In this document: positions 28,406 through 36,869 of the stretch, piece after piece
Numbering within the stretch: position 1 is the first letter of the stretch
Layout: every line of letters starts with the position of its first letter
DNA from: Flaviramulus sp. BrNp1-15
Lineage (GTDB): Bacteria; Bacteroidota; Bacteroidia; Flavobacteriales; Flavobacteriaceae
Direction of reading: 5' to 3'
Assembly (NCBI RefSeq): GCF_022259695.1
Contig: NZ_CP092099.1
Location: forward strand, 1,410,471 to 1,474,470
Length of the DNA: 64,000 nt
Made by a program: the position numbers and the translations under genes
Notes under the pieces: model-generated
Told to the model about the DNA's origin: nothing
Databases searched by the model: none
The model's input: the letters and a program-made list of their open reading frames with translations, nothing else

Positions 28406-29974
28406 ATGAGCAAAAGAATATTCATCCTACTCATAATACTTATGAGTTTATCACTCGTAGGTATTATATCTATTCAAGCTTATTATATAAACGATTCAGT
28501 AAAAAATGAAAAAGAACGTTTTAAGTCTAATGTTGTAACGGTATTAAATAACGTTTCAAACACCATAGAAGAAAACGAATATGAAAAGTATTTTGCTGAA
28601 TATTTAGGCTTAGATAGAGAAAAGAAAGCAGATGAAGATGCAGTTTCTCAGTTGCTTATTTATCGAAAAAATAATAGTACAAAAGAAACGCTTATTTATA
28701 AAAGTAACGTTTTAGAAGAGAATTATAAACTCTCTTCGTCGCTCTTTGACATTGGTTTAGATAGCCTTGATATAACGAATATTATTGGTAACTCAAGTAC
28801 AGAAATTTATAGCGATTTAGGTGCCACAGAAAAAGATTTAAAAAGTCCTATAACTAACATTATAAGAAGTGGTACCATAGATGAAGCTCAAAAATTAAAT
28901 TTCAAGAAAAACCTTAAAGAAATTTTTAGAAGTAAACCTGTACATAAACGAGTTTCAGAAGAAGAAATAAGAACTTTATTATCAGAAAAACTTAAAAAAT
29001 ACGGTGTAGATATAGATTTTGAATTTGCTATTTACAGTAATGATTTAGCAACAAAAGTAAGTAGTGATAATTTTGAAAATATTAAAAATTCAACTTTTAG
29101 TGTGCCTATTTTTTACGACGAAAACAATCAGAGTTTATATAAGCTGCTTGTGAATTTTCCTGATGACAGAAAATTTATTTTGTCATCAATAATGAGTATG
29201 ATTTTGCTGTCTATAATTTTCACCTCAATCATCATACTTGCTTATTCCAGTGCATTATTTCAACTGGTTAAACAACGTAAGATATCGGAAATAAAAAGTG
29301 ATTTTATAAACAACATGACGCATGAGTTTAAAACGCCAATAGCAACTATTAATTTGGCTTTAGATGCTATTAGGAATCCCAAAGTGATAGATGATAAAGA
29401 TAAGGTGTTACGTTATCTTGGAATGATAAAAGAGGAAAATAAGCGTATGCATGCACAGGTAGAAAATGTATTAAGAATATCTAAATTAGAGAAAAACGAA
29501 CTTAATATTAGTAAGGATAGAGTTAAGTTACACGACTTAGTTGAAGATGCGATAACTCACGTAGAACTTATAGTTGAAGACCGACAAGGCTACATTAAAA
29601 CATTTTTAGATGCCGAAAAATCTTCAATTTTAGCAAACGAAACTCACTTTACCAATGTTATTGTTAATATATTGGATAATGCTATAAAGTATTCTCCAAA
29701 TGCCCCAGAAATTGAAGTTTATACAGAAAATGTTGGTAATAACATTTTGTTAAAAATAAAGGATCATGGTAGCGGTATGAGTAAAGCTGCTGCTAAAAAA
29801 GTGTTCGAAAAATTTTATAGAGAACACACCGGAAATATACATAACGTAAAAGGTCATGGTTTAGGTTTAGCATATGTAAAACGTATTGTAGAAGACCACC
29901 AAGGCTATGTATCAGTTGAAAGTGAAAAAGACAAAGGAAGCACATTTATTATAAAGCTTCCATTAATATCATAA
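28406..29974 (+). CDS. Sensor histidine kinase
   Basis: A 522-residue membrane kinase. Two membrane helices (about residues 5-27 and 258-283) frame a periplasmic sensor of roughly 230 residues with no domain I can name. The HisKA domain contains phospho-acceptor His307 in NMTHEFKTP, and the HATPase domain has N, G1 and G2 boxes (NILDNAIKYS, DHGSGM, GHGLGLAYVK). It resembles Bacteroides RprX by layout. The response-regulator gene follows after 2 bases. Confidence 0.92.
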   Translation: MSKRIFILLIILMSLSLVGIISIQAYYINDSVKNEKERFKSNVVTVLNNVSNTIEENEYEKYFAEYLGLDREKKADEDAVSQLLIYRKNNSTKETLIYKSNVLEENYKLSSSLFDIGLDSLDITNIIGNSSTEIYSDLGATEKDLKSPITNIIRSGTIDEAQKLNFKKNLKEIFRSKPVHKRVSEEEIRTLLSEKLKKYGVDIDFEFAIYSNDLATKVSSDNFENIKNSTFSVPIFYDENNQSLYKLLVNFPDDRKFILSSIMSMILLSIIFTSIIILAYSSALFQLVKQRKISEIKSDFINNMTHEFKTPIATINLALDAIRNPKVIDDKDKVLRYLGMIKEENKRMHAQVENVLRISKLEKNELNISKDRVKLHDLVEDAITHVELIVEDRQGYIKTFLDAEKSSILANETHFTNVIVNILDNAIKYSPNAPEIEVYTENVGNNILLKIKDHGSGMSKAAAKKVFEKFYREHTGNIHNVKGHGLGLAYVKRIVEDHQGYVSVESEKDKGSTFIIKLPLIS

Positions 29975-29976
29975 CT

Positions 29977-30681
29977 ATGGAAGAACATAAGAAAAAAATA
30001 TTACTAGTTGAAGACGACCCTAATTTTGGAACCGTTCTTAAAGATTATTTAATGATGAATGATTACGAAGTTACCCATGCTAAAAATGGTATGGAAGGCT
30101 TTGAAAAATTTAAGAAAGACGATTTCGATTTATGTATTCTAGATGTTATGATGCCTTATAAAGATGGGTTTACATTAGCTAAAGAAATAAGAGAAAAAAA
30201 CACTGATGTGCCAATCATCTTTTTAACCGCTAAAACAATGAAAGAAGACGTTTTAAAAGGTTATAAAGTTGGTGCAGACGATTACCTTAATAAACCTTTT
30301 GATAGCGAAGTATTGTTAATGAAAATTAAAGCTATCATACAACGTAAAGCTACAGAAACGATTTCTGATAGTAAGCAATTTGAATTTAAAATTGGGCGTT
30401 TCGATTTAAACTCTAAATTACGTTTCTTAAAATTTGATGGAGGAGATCCTGTAAAGTTATCACCAAAAGAAAACGAATTATTGCGTTTATTAGCGTTGCA
30501 TGAAAACGATTTAATGCCACGTGAGTTGGCTCTTACCAAAATATGGCGCGACGATAATTACTTTACCTCACGTAGTATGGATGTTTACATTGCTAAACTG
30601 CGTAAATATTTAAAACTAGACCCAAAAGTAGAAATACTAAACATACACGGTGAAGGGTTTAGATTGGTAATAAACGAATAA
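29977..30681 (+). CDS. OmpR-family response regulator
   Basis: A 234-residue transcription factor. The receiver domain has the acidic pair VEDD (about 11-14), phospho-acceptor Asp56 in LDVMMP, a switch threonine in FLTAK and Lys in NKPF. The C-terminal winged helix includes LSPKENELLRLLALH and SRSMDVYIAKLRKYLKLD, the OmpR/PhoB pattern. It is the partner of the upstream kinase, similar in layout to RprY. A strong terminator closes the operon. Confidence 0.94.
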   Translation: MEEHKKKILLVEDDPNFGTVLKDYLMMNDYEVTHAKNGMEGFEKFKKDDFDLCILDVMMPYKDGFTLAKEIREKNTDVPIIFLTAKTMKEDVLKGYKVGADDYLNKPFDSEVLLMKIKAIIQRKATETISDSKQFEFKIGRFDLNSKLRFLKFDGGDPVKLSPKENELLRLLALHENDLMPRELALTKIWRDDNYFTSRSMDVYIAKLRKYLKLDPKVEILNIHGEGFRLVINE

Positions 30682-30703
30682 AACTAAATAAGTCTATAAT
30701 ATT

Positions 30704-30733
30704 AAAAATCCAGCTCATTTGCTGGATTTTTTT
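30704..30733 (+). terminator. Terminator of two-component operon
   Basis: An 11-bp stem AAAAATCCAGC/GCTGGATTTTT (30704-30714 with 30721-30731) and a 6-base loop, continued by Ts on the plus strand. Confidence 0.85.
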
Positions 30734-30856
30734 GTTTTAAACATCTATTTTTAATGAAATTTTGGAGGTTCGTTTAACGACTTGATATGAAATCGTTTTA
30801 ATGTTTTATATCTAATGTTAAACGAAGTTAGCTGAAAATTTTTACAAAGTCAAACT

Positions 30857-31372
30857 TTAATACTTATCAAAATTATCTATGGCAAAGGCTTCATTATAAG
30901 AGGCTTCATTAATGGTATTGTTTTCAGAAGAGTCATAATCTGCCAGCAATTTCCAAACACCTTGTTCTTTCTTTAAAAGCACATGAAATTTACCATAGTA
31001 ACTCTTTTCGTTTGGTGTATTTGGGTTTCTAGTTAATTTATAAATACCACGCTCTGAGGCTGAATTTTCATTGGCTATGCGCTCTAAAAACCGAAACGAA
31101 ATGGTTTGGTTAAGGTCTTTGTTTGCCCATTGCTGTTTATAGCTTTTTAAATACTCTGTTTTGTTTTTAATTTTTTTGCTGTTGCCACTAACGCGAATTA
31201 AATCCTGAGTATGTATACTTGTAAATAACTCATAGTCTAAAGTTTCAAAAGCTTTTGAGAAATTACTCCAAACATCTTCATTAATAGCTTTTAGATGGTC
31301 GGTATTTTGCGAATGGTTACTATTGCTAATAAAAAATAATGCAAAAAATGTGAAATAATAAAGCGGTTTCAT
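30857..31372 (-). CDS. Secreted NTF2-like (DUF4440/SnoaL-type) protein
   Basis: A 171-residue protein with a Sec signal peptide (residues 1-21). The mature part looks like an NTF2-like cone fold: an N-terminal helix NEDVWSNFSKAFETLDYELFTSIHTQDLIRV, then strands ending in YYGKFHVLLKKEQGVWKLLADYDS, the usual last strands of DUF4440 proteins. No catalytic residues can be assigned. It is transcribed alone. Confidence 0.7.
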   Translation of the reverse strand: MKPLYYFTFFALFFISNSNHSQNTDHLKAINEDVWSNFSKAFETLDYELFTSIHTQDLIRVSGNSKKIKNKTEYLKSYKQQWANKDLNQTISFRFLERIANENSASERGIYKLTRNPNTPNEKSYYGKFHVLLKKEQGVWKLLADYDSSENNTINEASYNEAFAIDNFDKY

Positions 31373-31425
31373 ATCTGAGATTTTTGAGTAATCAAGATAT
31401 GAAATATTTCTCGATGTTAGATTTT

Positions 31426-31509
31426 GTCATTGCGAGTGCAGCGAAGCAATCGGTTAAAATTCACTTCCAATTTTAAAGATTACTTCGGTCATTCTTTCCT
31501 CGTAATGAC
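31426..31509. repeat. Flavobacterial imperfect palindromic repeat (GTCATTGCGAG type)
   Basis: The outer arms are GTCATTGCGAG (31426-31436) and CTCGTAATGAC (31499-31509), with one mismatch; the inner arms GAAGCAATC and GATTACTTC also pair with one mismatch. The sequence recalls the common intergenic repeats of Flavobacteriaceae with GTCATTGCGAG...GAAGCAATC ends. It lies between the NTF2-like gene and the esterase gene. Confidence 0.75.
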
Positions 31510-31515
31510 GGAGTA

Positions 31516-32172
31516 TTAAATACGCTCACTCAACCAATCCTTAAATTCATAAAAATTTTGTGGAGCTACACCATGACCCACAGGAAATTCTGAGTATTGA
31601 TGTTTAATGTTTAGGCTGCTTAAAAATGGCGCATTTTGTCTTGCCCAATCTACTGGGATAACTTGGTCTACACTACCGTGAGAACAATAAAAATCTAAAT
31701 TAGAGTAATCTTGTTTTTCAAGATTTTCAGGGAGAATATCACTATTTATATACCCGCTTAATGCGATAATATTTTTAACTTTTTCAGGATATGTTAAAGC
31801 CACAGCGTAACTTAAAATGCTTCCTTGGCTAAAACCTAAAAGTGTAACATTGTTTTTATTAACTGGATAAGTTGAAGTCGCTTCATCAATAAACTTAGCA
31901 ATTAAATCGCGCGATTGTATCGCTTGTTCATTATCACTCCATTTACCTTTTTCTGCATCAAAATTAATAGCGTACCAAGCATTACCAAAAGGTTGCATAG
32001 CATAAGGTGCTTTTACAGAAATAATAAAAAGCTCTTCTGGTAATTCTGAAGCAAAAGAGAATAAATCGTTTTCATCACTACCGTAACCATGCATCATAAT
32101 TAATAATGGCGCATTTTCAGTTAAAGTAGATTTACGAATGATGTGTTGTAAAGATAATGATGTGTTCTGCAT
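31516..32172 (-). CDS. Alpha/beta hydrolase, phospholipase/carboxylesterase family
   Basis: A serine hydrolase of the carboxylesterase/acyl-protein thioesterase type, 218 residues from the chosen start. The oxyanion region is IMMHGYGSDENDL, the nucleophile is Ser115 in GFSQGS, and the acid and base are in HGSVDQVIP and FPVGHGV. The longer reading frame starting at 32217 would overlap the previous gene by 44 bases, so I take the ATG at 32172, which directly follows that gene's stop. It is last in the BatA-like, dihydroorotase-like, DUF4870-like, esterase unit. Confidence 0.87.
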   Translation of the reverse strand: MQNTSLSLQHIIRKSTLTENAPLLIMMHGYGSDENDLFSFASELPEELFIISVKAPYAMQPFGNAWYAINFDAEKGKWSDNEQAIQSRDLIAKFIDEATSTYPVNKNNVTLLGFSQGSILSYAVALTYPEKVKNIIALSGYINSDILPENLEKQDYSNLDFYCSHGSVDQVIPVDWARQNAPFLSSLNIKHQYSEFPVGHGVAPQNFYEFKDWLSERI

Positions 32173-32173
32173 G

Positions 32174-32512
32174 TTATTTTCCAAGGTTAGCAAATATTTT
32201 TTGATAGAAAGCTCCAACTAAAGGAACAGCAAGTGCTTTTCTTCCTAGGGCATTTACAAAACCATAGATAAAAAGTACTGCAAAAAATATGTAGAACCCA
32301 GAAGTTACATACCAACTGTCAAAACTACCAATAATATAGCCTAAAGCCCAAAACGTAAGCCAAAGTCCTAAAGATTGCCTAATATGAAAACTGGCGAAAG
32401 CACTTTTTTTATCGTCTTCATTATTTAAGTAATAAGCAATTATAACACCTATTATAGTTATATAGCTAATGATGGCATTTTTACGCCCTTTTTCAATATC
32501 TTGTTCAGTCAT
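32174..32512 (-). CDS. DUF4870-like small membrane protein
   Basis: A 112-residue protein with about three membrane helices (about residues 13-28, 48-66, 70-90). The motif SAFASFHIRQSLGLWLTFW is the FH-x-RQ block of DUF4870-type proteins, and the C-terminus KALAVPLVGAFYQKIF fits. Function unknown. The gene lies between the dihydroorotase-like and esterase genes, within a compact minus-strand unit. Confidence 0.75.
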   Translation of the reverse strand: MTEQDIEKGRKNAIISYITIIGVIIAYYLNNEDDKKSAFASFHIRQSLGLWLTFWALGYIIGSFDSWYVTSGFYIFFAVLFIYGFVNALGRKALAVPLVGAFYQKIFANLGK

Positions 32513-32518
32513 TTATTT

Positions 32519-33772
32519 TTAATTTAAAGCTACTTTATTATTAGAGATAATACCGTAAACTTTTCCTTTTAGCGATTCATTTTCAAAAATAGCATTCTTA
32601 GATCTTGAGATGATTTCGCTTTTTGAGAATGTGTATTTTGTATCTGGGTTAAAGAGTGTGATATTTAATTTCTCACCAATATTTATTGATGAGTTATTTA
32701 ATCCAAATCTAGATTTTCCTTTTGTAAGTAAATCTATGGTTTTCTTTACAGTGAAAATTGTTTGAAGCGCTCCAAAGGCACTTTCTAAACCAATTGTGCC
32801 ATATTCAGCATGGTCAAATTCTACTTTCTTTTGCTCTACATCAATAGGGTTGTGGTCGCTAGTTACCATATCTATTGTACCATCTTTTACACCTTCAATT
32901 AAAGCATCTACATCGGTTTGTGTACGAAGCGGTGGTAACACCTTAAAATGCGTATTAAAATCTGTTAAGGCTTCATCAGTAAAGTATAAATTATGGATAG
33001 TTACACTACAAGTTACATCTAGTTTTTTCTTTTTTGCTTCTCTTATAAGTGCTACTGATTTTGCTGTAGAGATTGTAGGAATATGTAATTTACCGCCTGT
33101 GTATTCTAATAAAAATAAATCGCGAGCTACTTGTAATTCTTCAGCCAAAGCAGGAATACCTTTTAAACCCAATTTTGTGCTTGTTATATTTTCATTCATA
33201 ACACCATGACCAGAAATTTTATTTTCTTGTGGGAATGAGCATACTAAACCATCAAAATTACTGGCGTATTGCAAAGCAATTTTCATAAGGTTTGGATTTG
33301 ATATTGGCTTTTTGTGGTCGTAAAAAGCCACCGCTCCAGCCGTATGCATATCATAAAGTTCTGCTAAATCTTCACCTTTGCTACTCATAGTTAAGGCTCC
33401 AACTGGCAGTAAGCTAACGGCATTATTATTTGCTTTTGAATTTAAAAATGTAATATCGGAATTTGAATCTATTACCGGATTGGTGTTAGAATTTAGTGCT
33501 ACAGCTGTAAAACCAGAAGACGCAGCAGTTTTAAGTCCGTTTTCAATAGTATCACGTTCCTCGTAACCAGGTTCTCCAAAACTAACACTACTATCAAACC
33601 AACCTTGAGATATATGGAGGTTGTCTAGTTTAATTTCTTTGTAGTTTTTTGGATTTTTAATGTTGCTGGCAACTTGAGTAATCACACCATTTTCAATTAA
33701 TAAATCTTGAGTGGTATTGTGAAAATCACTCTTAGAATCTATTATGGTAGCAGATTTTATAAGTATGTTCAT
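32519..33772 (-). CDS. Dihydroorotase-like amidohydrolase lacking metal ligands
   Basis: A 417-residue protein that aligns along its whole length with class I dihydroorotases, but lacks the metal-binding residues. The HxHxRxPG motif is SVSFGEPG-like (Ser62, Ser64, Gly66 for His, His, Arg). The third and fourth histidine positions are about Ser179 (VCSFPQEN) and Thr233 (HIPTIST). The last-motif Asp306 is kept (TSDHNP). The protein is therefore probably inactive as a dihydroorotase, like the PyrC' proteins that support aspartate transcarbamoylase. Its ATG overlaps the BatA-like stop. Confidence 0.85.
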   Translation of the reverse strand: MNILIKSATIIDSKSDFHNTTQDLLIENGVITQVASNIKNPKNYKEIKLDNLHISQGWFDSSVSFGEPGYEERDTIENGLKTAASSGFTAVALNSNTNPVIDSNSDITFLNSKANNNAVSLLPVGALTMSSKGEDLAELYDMHTAGAVAFYDHKKPISNPNLMKIALQYASNFDGLVCSFPQENKISGHGVMNENITSTKLGLKGIPALAEELQVARDLFLLEYTGGKLHIPTISTAKSVALIREAKKKKLDVTCSVTIHNLYFTDEALTDFNTHFKVLPPLRTQTDVDALIEGVKDGTIDMVTSDHNPIDVEQKKVEFDHAEYGTIGLESAFGALQTIFTVKKTIDLLTKGKSRFGLNNSSINIGEKLNITLFNPDTKYTFSKSEIISRSKNAIFENESLKGKVYGIISNNKVALN

Positions 33773-35694
33773 TTAAAGAATTTTAAGATGAGCATTTCAA
33801 TAATCAATAACGCTAAGGCAAAAATAACAAACCATTTCCATAGGGCGTTAACTTTTGTGTCACTTTTTATTGTTTCAAAAATATCGACAATAGAATTACT
33901 AACTGTTATGTTATTTAAGTTAGAAAGGTCTGAGTAATTTAAATCACTTTCAGTTCGGTTATAATTGTAACTCACATTTTTAATATGCTCATTTTTATTG
34001 TTTATAGCGTATGTGGCAGCAACAGATGGATTTTCTGAGGTATTAATCATCACTTTGTTATTAAAATACTGTTGCTTTGGTATGAGGTTTATATCATTAA
34101 AAACTAACGATAATACAGCATCTTGCTGTAATTGTGTTTCAACATCAAAGGTGTTTTCTTTTCCTATGGTGTAATATAATTCAGGAATTTTAAAACTCTG
34201 TTTTGCAATATTGTATAGTGTAGGAACAATTAAAGGGGAATTTTTAAAACTGGAATTTTTCTCGTTTAAAGCCGAAGAAAACACAAAGGCATTTTGGTAA
34301 TTCCCTAAGAAAACCTTAGCATCTTCAAACTGTAAAGCAGGGGCCATACTATTTGAATTAAGATTATAAAAACTATTAACTTTTGGATATTGAAAATTAG
34401 AGACTTTTTTCTCAAAAACACCATTGCTGTACAAAGGATGCGAGAAATTAATACGAGTTATACGTTTTTCTGATGTAACAACATTACTAAAGTTTGTTCT
34501 GTAGTTAGCTAAAAATTGATTGTAAGCATCTTTATTTATAGTATTTGAAGGAATAACAACTAAATATCCGCCTTGGTTTGTAAATTGTTTTAAAACAGAT
34601 GATAAAGCTATTGGAATACTGTTTAATTCGTTTAAAACAATTAAATTTTGTTTGTCAATGCTGTTATAATTCAATTGGTTTTCTTGAGTAGAAGTATAAT
34701 TGAATTCATCATTAGTATAAATGCGTTTTAAGAATGAATCATCACTAGCATTTATTGTTAATACATTAATTTTTGAAGCATCATTAATGTTAAAATACAG
34801 GGTGTTATCAAATTGTAGGCTAGCATCATCAATCGTTATTTTCCCATTTATAATTTGATTTGCTGGAAGAGTAAAAGTAGTTTCAGCTTCTTTATCTATT
34901 TCTACCGATGTTTTTGCAATAAGCTTTTCATCATTAAATAATGAAATGGGTAAATTTTTAACTGAAACACCACTGTTTTTCAATAGAACTTTTAATGTAA
35001 TTGAAGTAATTGTAGTTTCAGAAATAAAAACACTGTCTATAGCAATGTTATTGGTGTTTACAGGTTGTAGCTTAACAAAATTTAATTTTGTGAGCGAATC
35101 TGTTATTGAGGTGAAATTTAAGTTTGTGCTTTGAAAATCACTAATAAAAACAAGGTTTCTTAATGTATTTTTTTTATTACTAAAAGCCGCTTTACTTTTT
35201 AATAAGGCTGCATCAAGCGGTAATACATTTGACGCATATTCTATTTGTAATAAATCGTTTTTAATAGTATTAATAGTGGTGTTTTTATAGATATTATCGT
35301 TGGTAATTAATGTTATGTTTTCATCATTTGGTACATTGCTAATAATATCTTGTATGGCACGTTTTAAAAGTTCGCCTTTATCTCCTTTAGCCTGCATGCT
35401 AAAGGAGTTGTCTAAATAAATCACGGTTTCTTTTTCAGCTTTGAAAGCATCACTTTTAGATGTAAAAGGTTGAGCAAACGCAAAAACCAAAGCAGCTAGA
35501 AGTAAGAGTCTGGTTAAAAGAATTAACCATTTTTTTATTTGAGAGCTTTTACGGGTTTGCAGTGTAGCTTCTTTTAAAAATGCCACGTTTGTAAACTCTA
35601 CTTTTTCAAATTTACGTAGTTGAAATAAATGAACAATAATAGGAATAAGCAGTAAAAATAAAGCGTAAAGAAGTTCGGGGTTTTTAAACTGCAT
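33769..35694 (-). CDS. BatA-type membrane protein with von Willebrand-like domain
   Basis: A 641-residue protein with the aerotolerance-regulator N-terminal domain: two helices (residues 7-25 and 57-77, the first segment LLYALFLLLIPIIVHLFQLRKFEKVEF). A degenerate vWA-like region follows (ETVIYLDNSFSMQAKGDKGELL, MIDAS-like DNSFS), then long beta-rich parts, and a final membrane helix at the C-terminus (about 620-637). It is probably an envelope protein. It heads the unit with the dihydroorotase-like gene (4-base overlap). Confidence 0.85.
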   Translation of the reverse strand: MQFKNPELLYALFLLLIPIIVHLFQLRKFEKVEFTNVAFLKEATLQTRKSSQIKKWLILLTRLLLLAALVFAFAQPFTSKSDAFKAEKETVIYLDNSFSMQAKGDKGELLKRAIQDIISNVPNDENITLITNDNIYKNTTINTIKNDLLQIEYASNVLPLDAALLKSKAAFSNKKNTLRNLVFISDFQSTNLNFTSITDSLTKLNFVKLQPVNTNNIAIDSVFISETTITSITLKVLLKNSGVSVKNLPISLFNDEKLIAKTSVEIDKEAETTFTLPANQIINGKITIDDASLQFDNTLYFNINDASKINVLTINASDDSFLKRIYTNDEFNYTSTQENQLNYNSIDKQNLIVLNELNSIPIALSSVLKQFTNQGGYLVVIPSNTINKDAYNQFLANYRTNFSNVVTSEKRITRINFSHPLYSNGVFEKKVSNFQYPKVNSFYNLNSNSMAPALQFEDAKVFLGNYQNAFVFSSALNEKNSSFKNSPLIVPTLYNIAKQSFKIPELYYTIGKENTFDVETQLQQDAVLSLVFNDINLIPKQQYFNNKVMINTSENPSVAATYAINNKNEHIKNVSYNYNRTESDLNYSDLSNLNNITVSNSIVDIFETIKSDTKVNALWKWFVIFALALLIIEMLILKFFK

Positions 35695-35710
35695 TTCTTT
35701 TTAGATTTGT

Positions 35711-35718
35711 CAAATATA
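35711..35718 (-). promoter_or_regulatory. Putative -7 element of BatA-like operon
   Basis: Read on the minus strand it is TATATTTG. It ends 16 bases before the ATG at 35694. No -33 element is obvious. Confidence 0.45.
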
Positions 35719-35758
35719 GAAAATGGAAATGAATTTATTGGAATGCTTTTGCTTAATA

Positions 35759-36766
35759 TTAACAAAAGAAAATATAATCTTCAATAGGTTTCATGTTTAG
35801 TTTTTGCAAATAGCTTTTAATTTCTTTTTGCGAATTTTTATTTGCCACGGTAATGATGCTTTGAATATTCTGTACTTCTGATAAATAATTAAACGGTTTT
35901 AAAACTTCACCATAGATGTCTCTCCCAATTTTATTTGGGTTATCACAAATCCATTTAAATGAGATGTTTTTTTCTAAAAGTGCTTTAGCTATGGTTTTTC
36001 CTTTATTTCCTGCGCCCCAAATTACAAGGGTTTTATTTTTATTGTAATCTAGCTCTAAAAAGTAGTTTAGTTTTAAAGGAATAAAATGATTTTCGGCATA
36101 ATGCTCATGAGTTCTAGAGGTACGCGAACTGTAATCTCTCCAATCGTGTAAAACTTCATTACAAGAAATACACTTAAATTGATGTTTGTAAAACCTGAAT
36201 GCCAAATCGTAATCTTCAGGATATGTGTTAGGGTTAAACGCATCACAAGCTATTAAATCGTCTCGGTGTATCATCCAGCACGGTGATGGAATGACACACT
36301 CTTTATAGATTTCAGAATAATTAGCTCCTGTTTTGGTAAGGTTGTTTAACCAAATTTCGTAACTTTTATAACCTGCTTTAATGCCTTTTTTTGCGAAGTA
36401 ATTTACCAACCCAACCGCGACATGTTTTTTACCATGTTCTTGTAAATTATTTACTAAAATTTCAAGCTTGTTAGGTCGCATTGCATCATCGCTATCCATT
36501 CTTGTTATAAATTCACCTTCGCTATGTTTAAAGGCTAATTGTAAAGCGTCAATTATACCGTTTCCGTCATTTTTAAATAACTTTATTCTCGAGTCTTTTT
36601 CCGCGTAAGCGTTAACAATATTAAAGCTATTATCGGTTGAATCATCATCAACTATAATCAATTCCCAGTTTTTATAAGATTGATTTATTATGGATTGTAA
36701 ACAATCGTTTAAATAAGTAGCTGTGTTTTTAAAAGGGATGAGTATGCTAACTAATTTTTTTTGCAT
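35759..36766 (-). CDS. Glycosyltransferase family 2 with C-terminal Rossmann-like domain
   Basis: A 335-residue protein. The N-terminal GT-A domain shows VSILIPFKNTATYLNDCLQSI, VDDDSTDNS and the metal-binding MDSDD (about residue 95). The last 90 residues look like a second, dinucleotide-binding-type domain beginning TLVIWGAGNKGKTIAKALL and ending with the short EDYIFFC tail. That combination suggests two coupled activities or a regulatory ligand site. The acceptor is unknown. The gene is transcribed alone and divergent from the M61 peptidase. Confidence 0.88.
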   Translation of the reverse strand: MQKKLVSILIPFKNTATYLNDCLQSIINQSYKNWELIIVDDDSTDNSFNIVNAYAEKDSRIKLFKNDGNGIIDALQLAFKHSEGEFITRMDSDDAMRPNKLEILVNNLQEHGKKHVAVGLVNYFAKKGIKAGYKSYEIWLNNLTKTGANYSEIYKECVIPSPCWMIHRDDLIACDAFNPNTYPEDYDLAFRFYKHQFKCISCNEVLHDWRDYSSRTSRTHEHYAENHFIPLKLNYFLELDYNKNKTLVIWGAGNKGKTIAKALLEKNISFKWICDNPNKIGRDIYGEVLKPFNYLSEVQNIQSIITVANKNSQKEIKSYLQKLNMKPIEDYIFFC

Positions 36767-36869
36767 CTAGCGAATATACATAAATACTCTTTTTAACAAA
36801 ATCTTAAGAAGATAACATGTAACATAATGGTATTTTCGACGTCACTTTAAAAATTATAAATTTACTTTT

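Noticed and set aside
32796-33209. 137-codon open frame on the plus strand
   Set aside because: Antisense shadow of the dihydroorotase-like gene; no signal, motif or own promoter.
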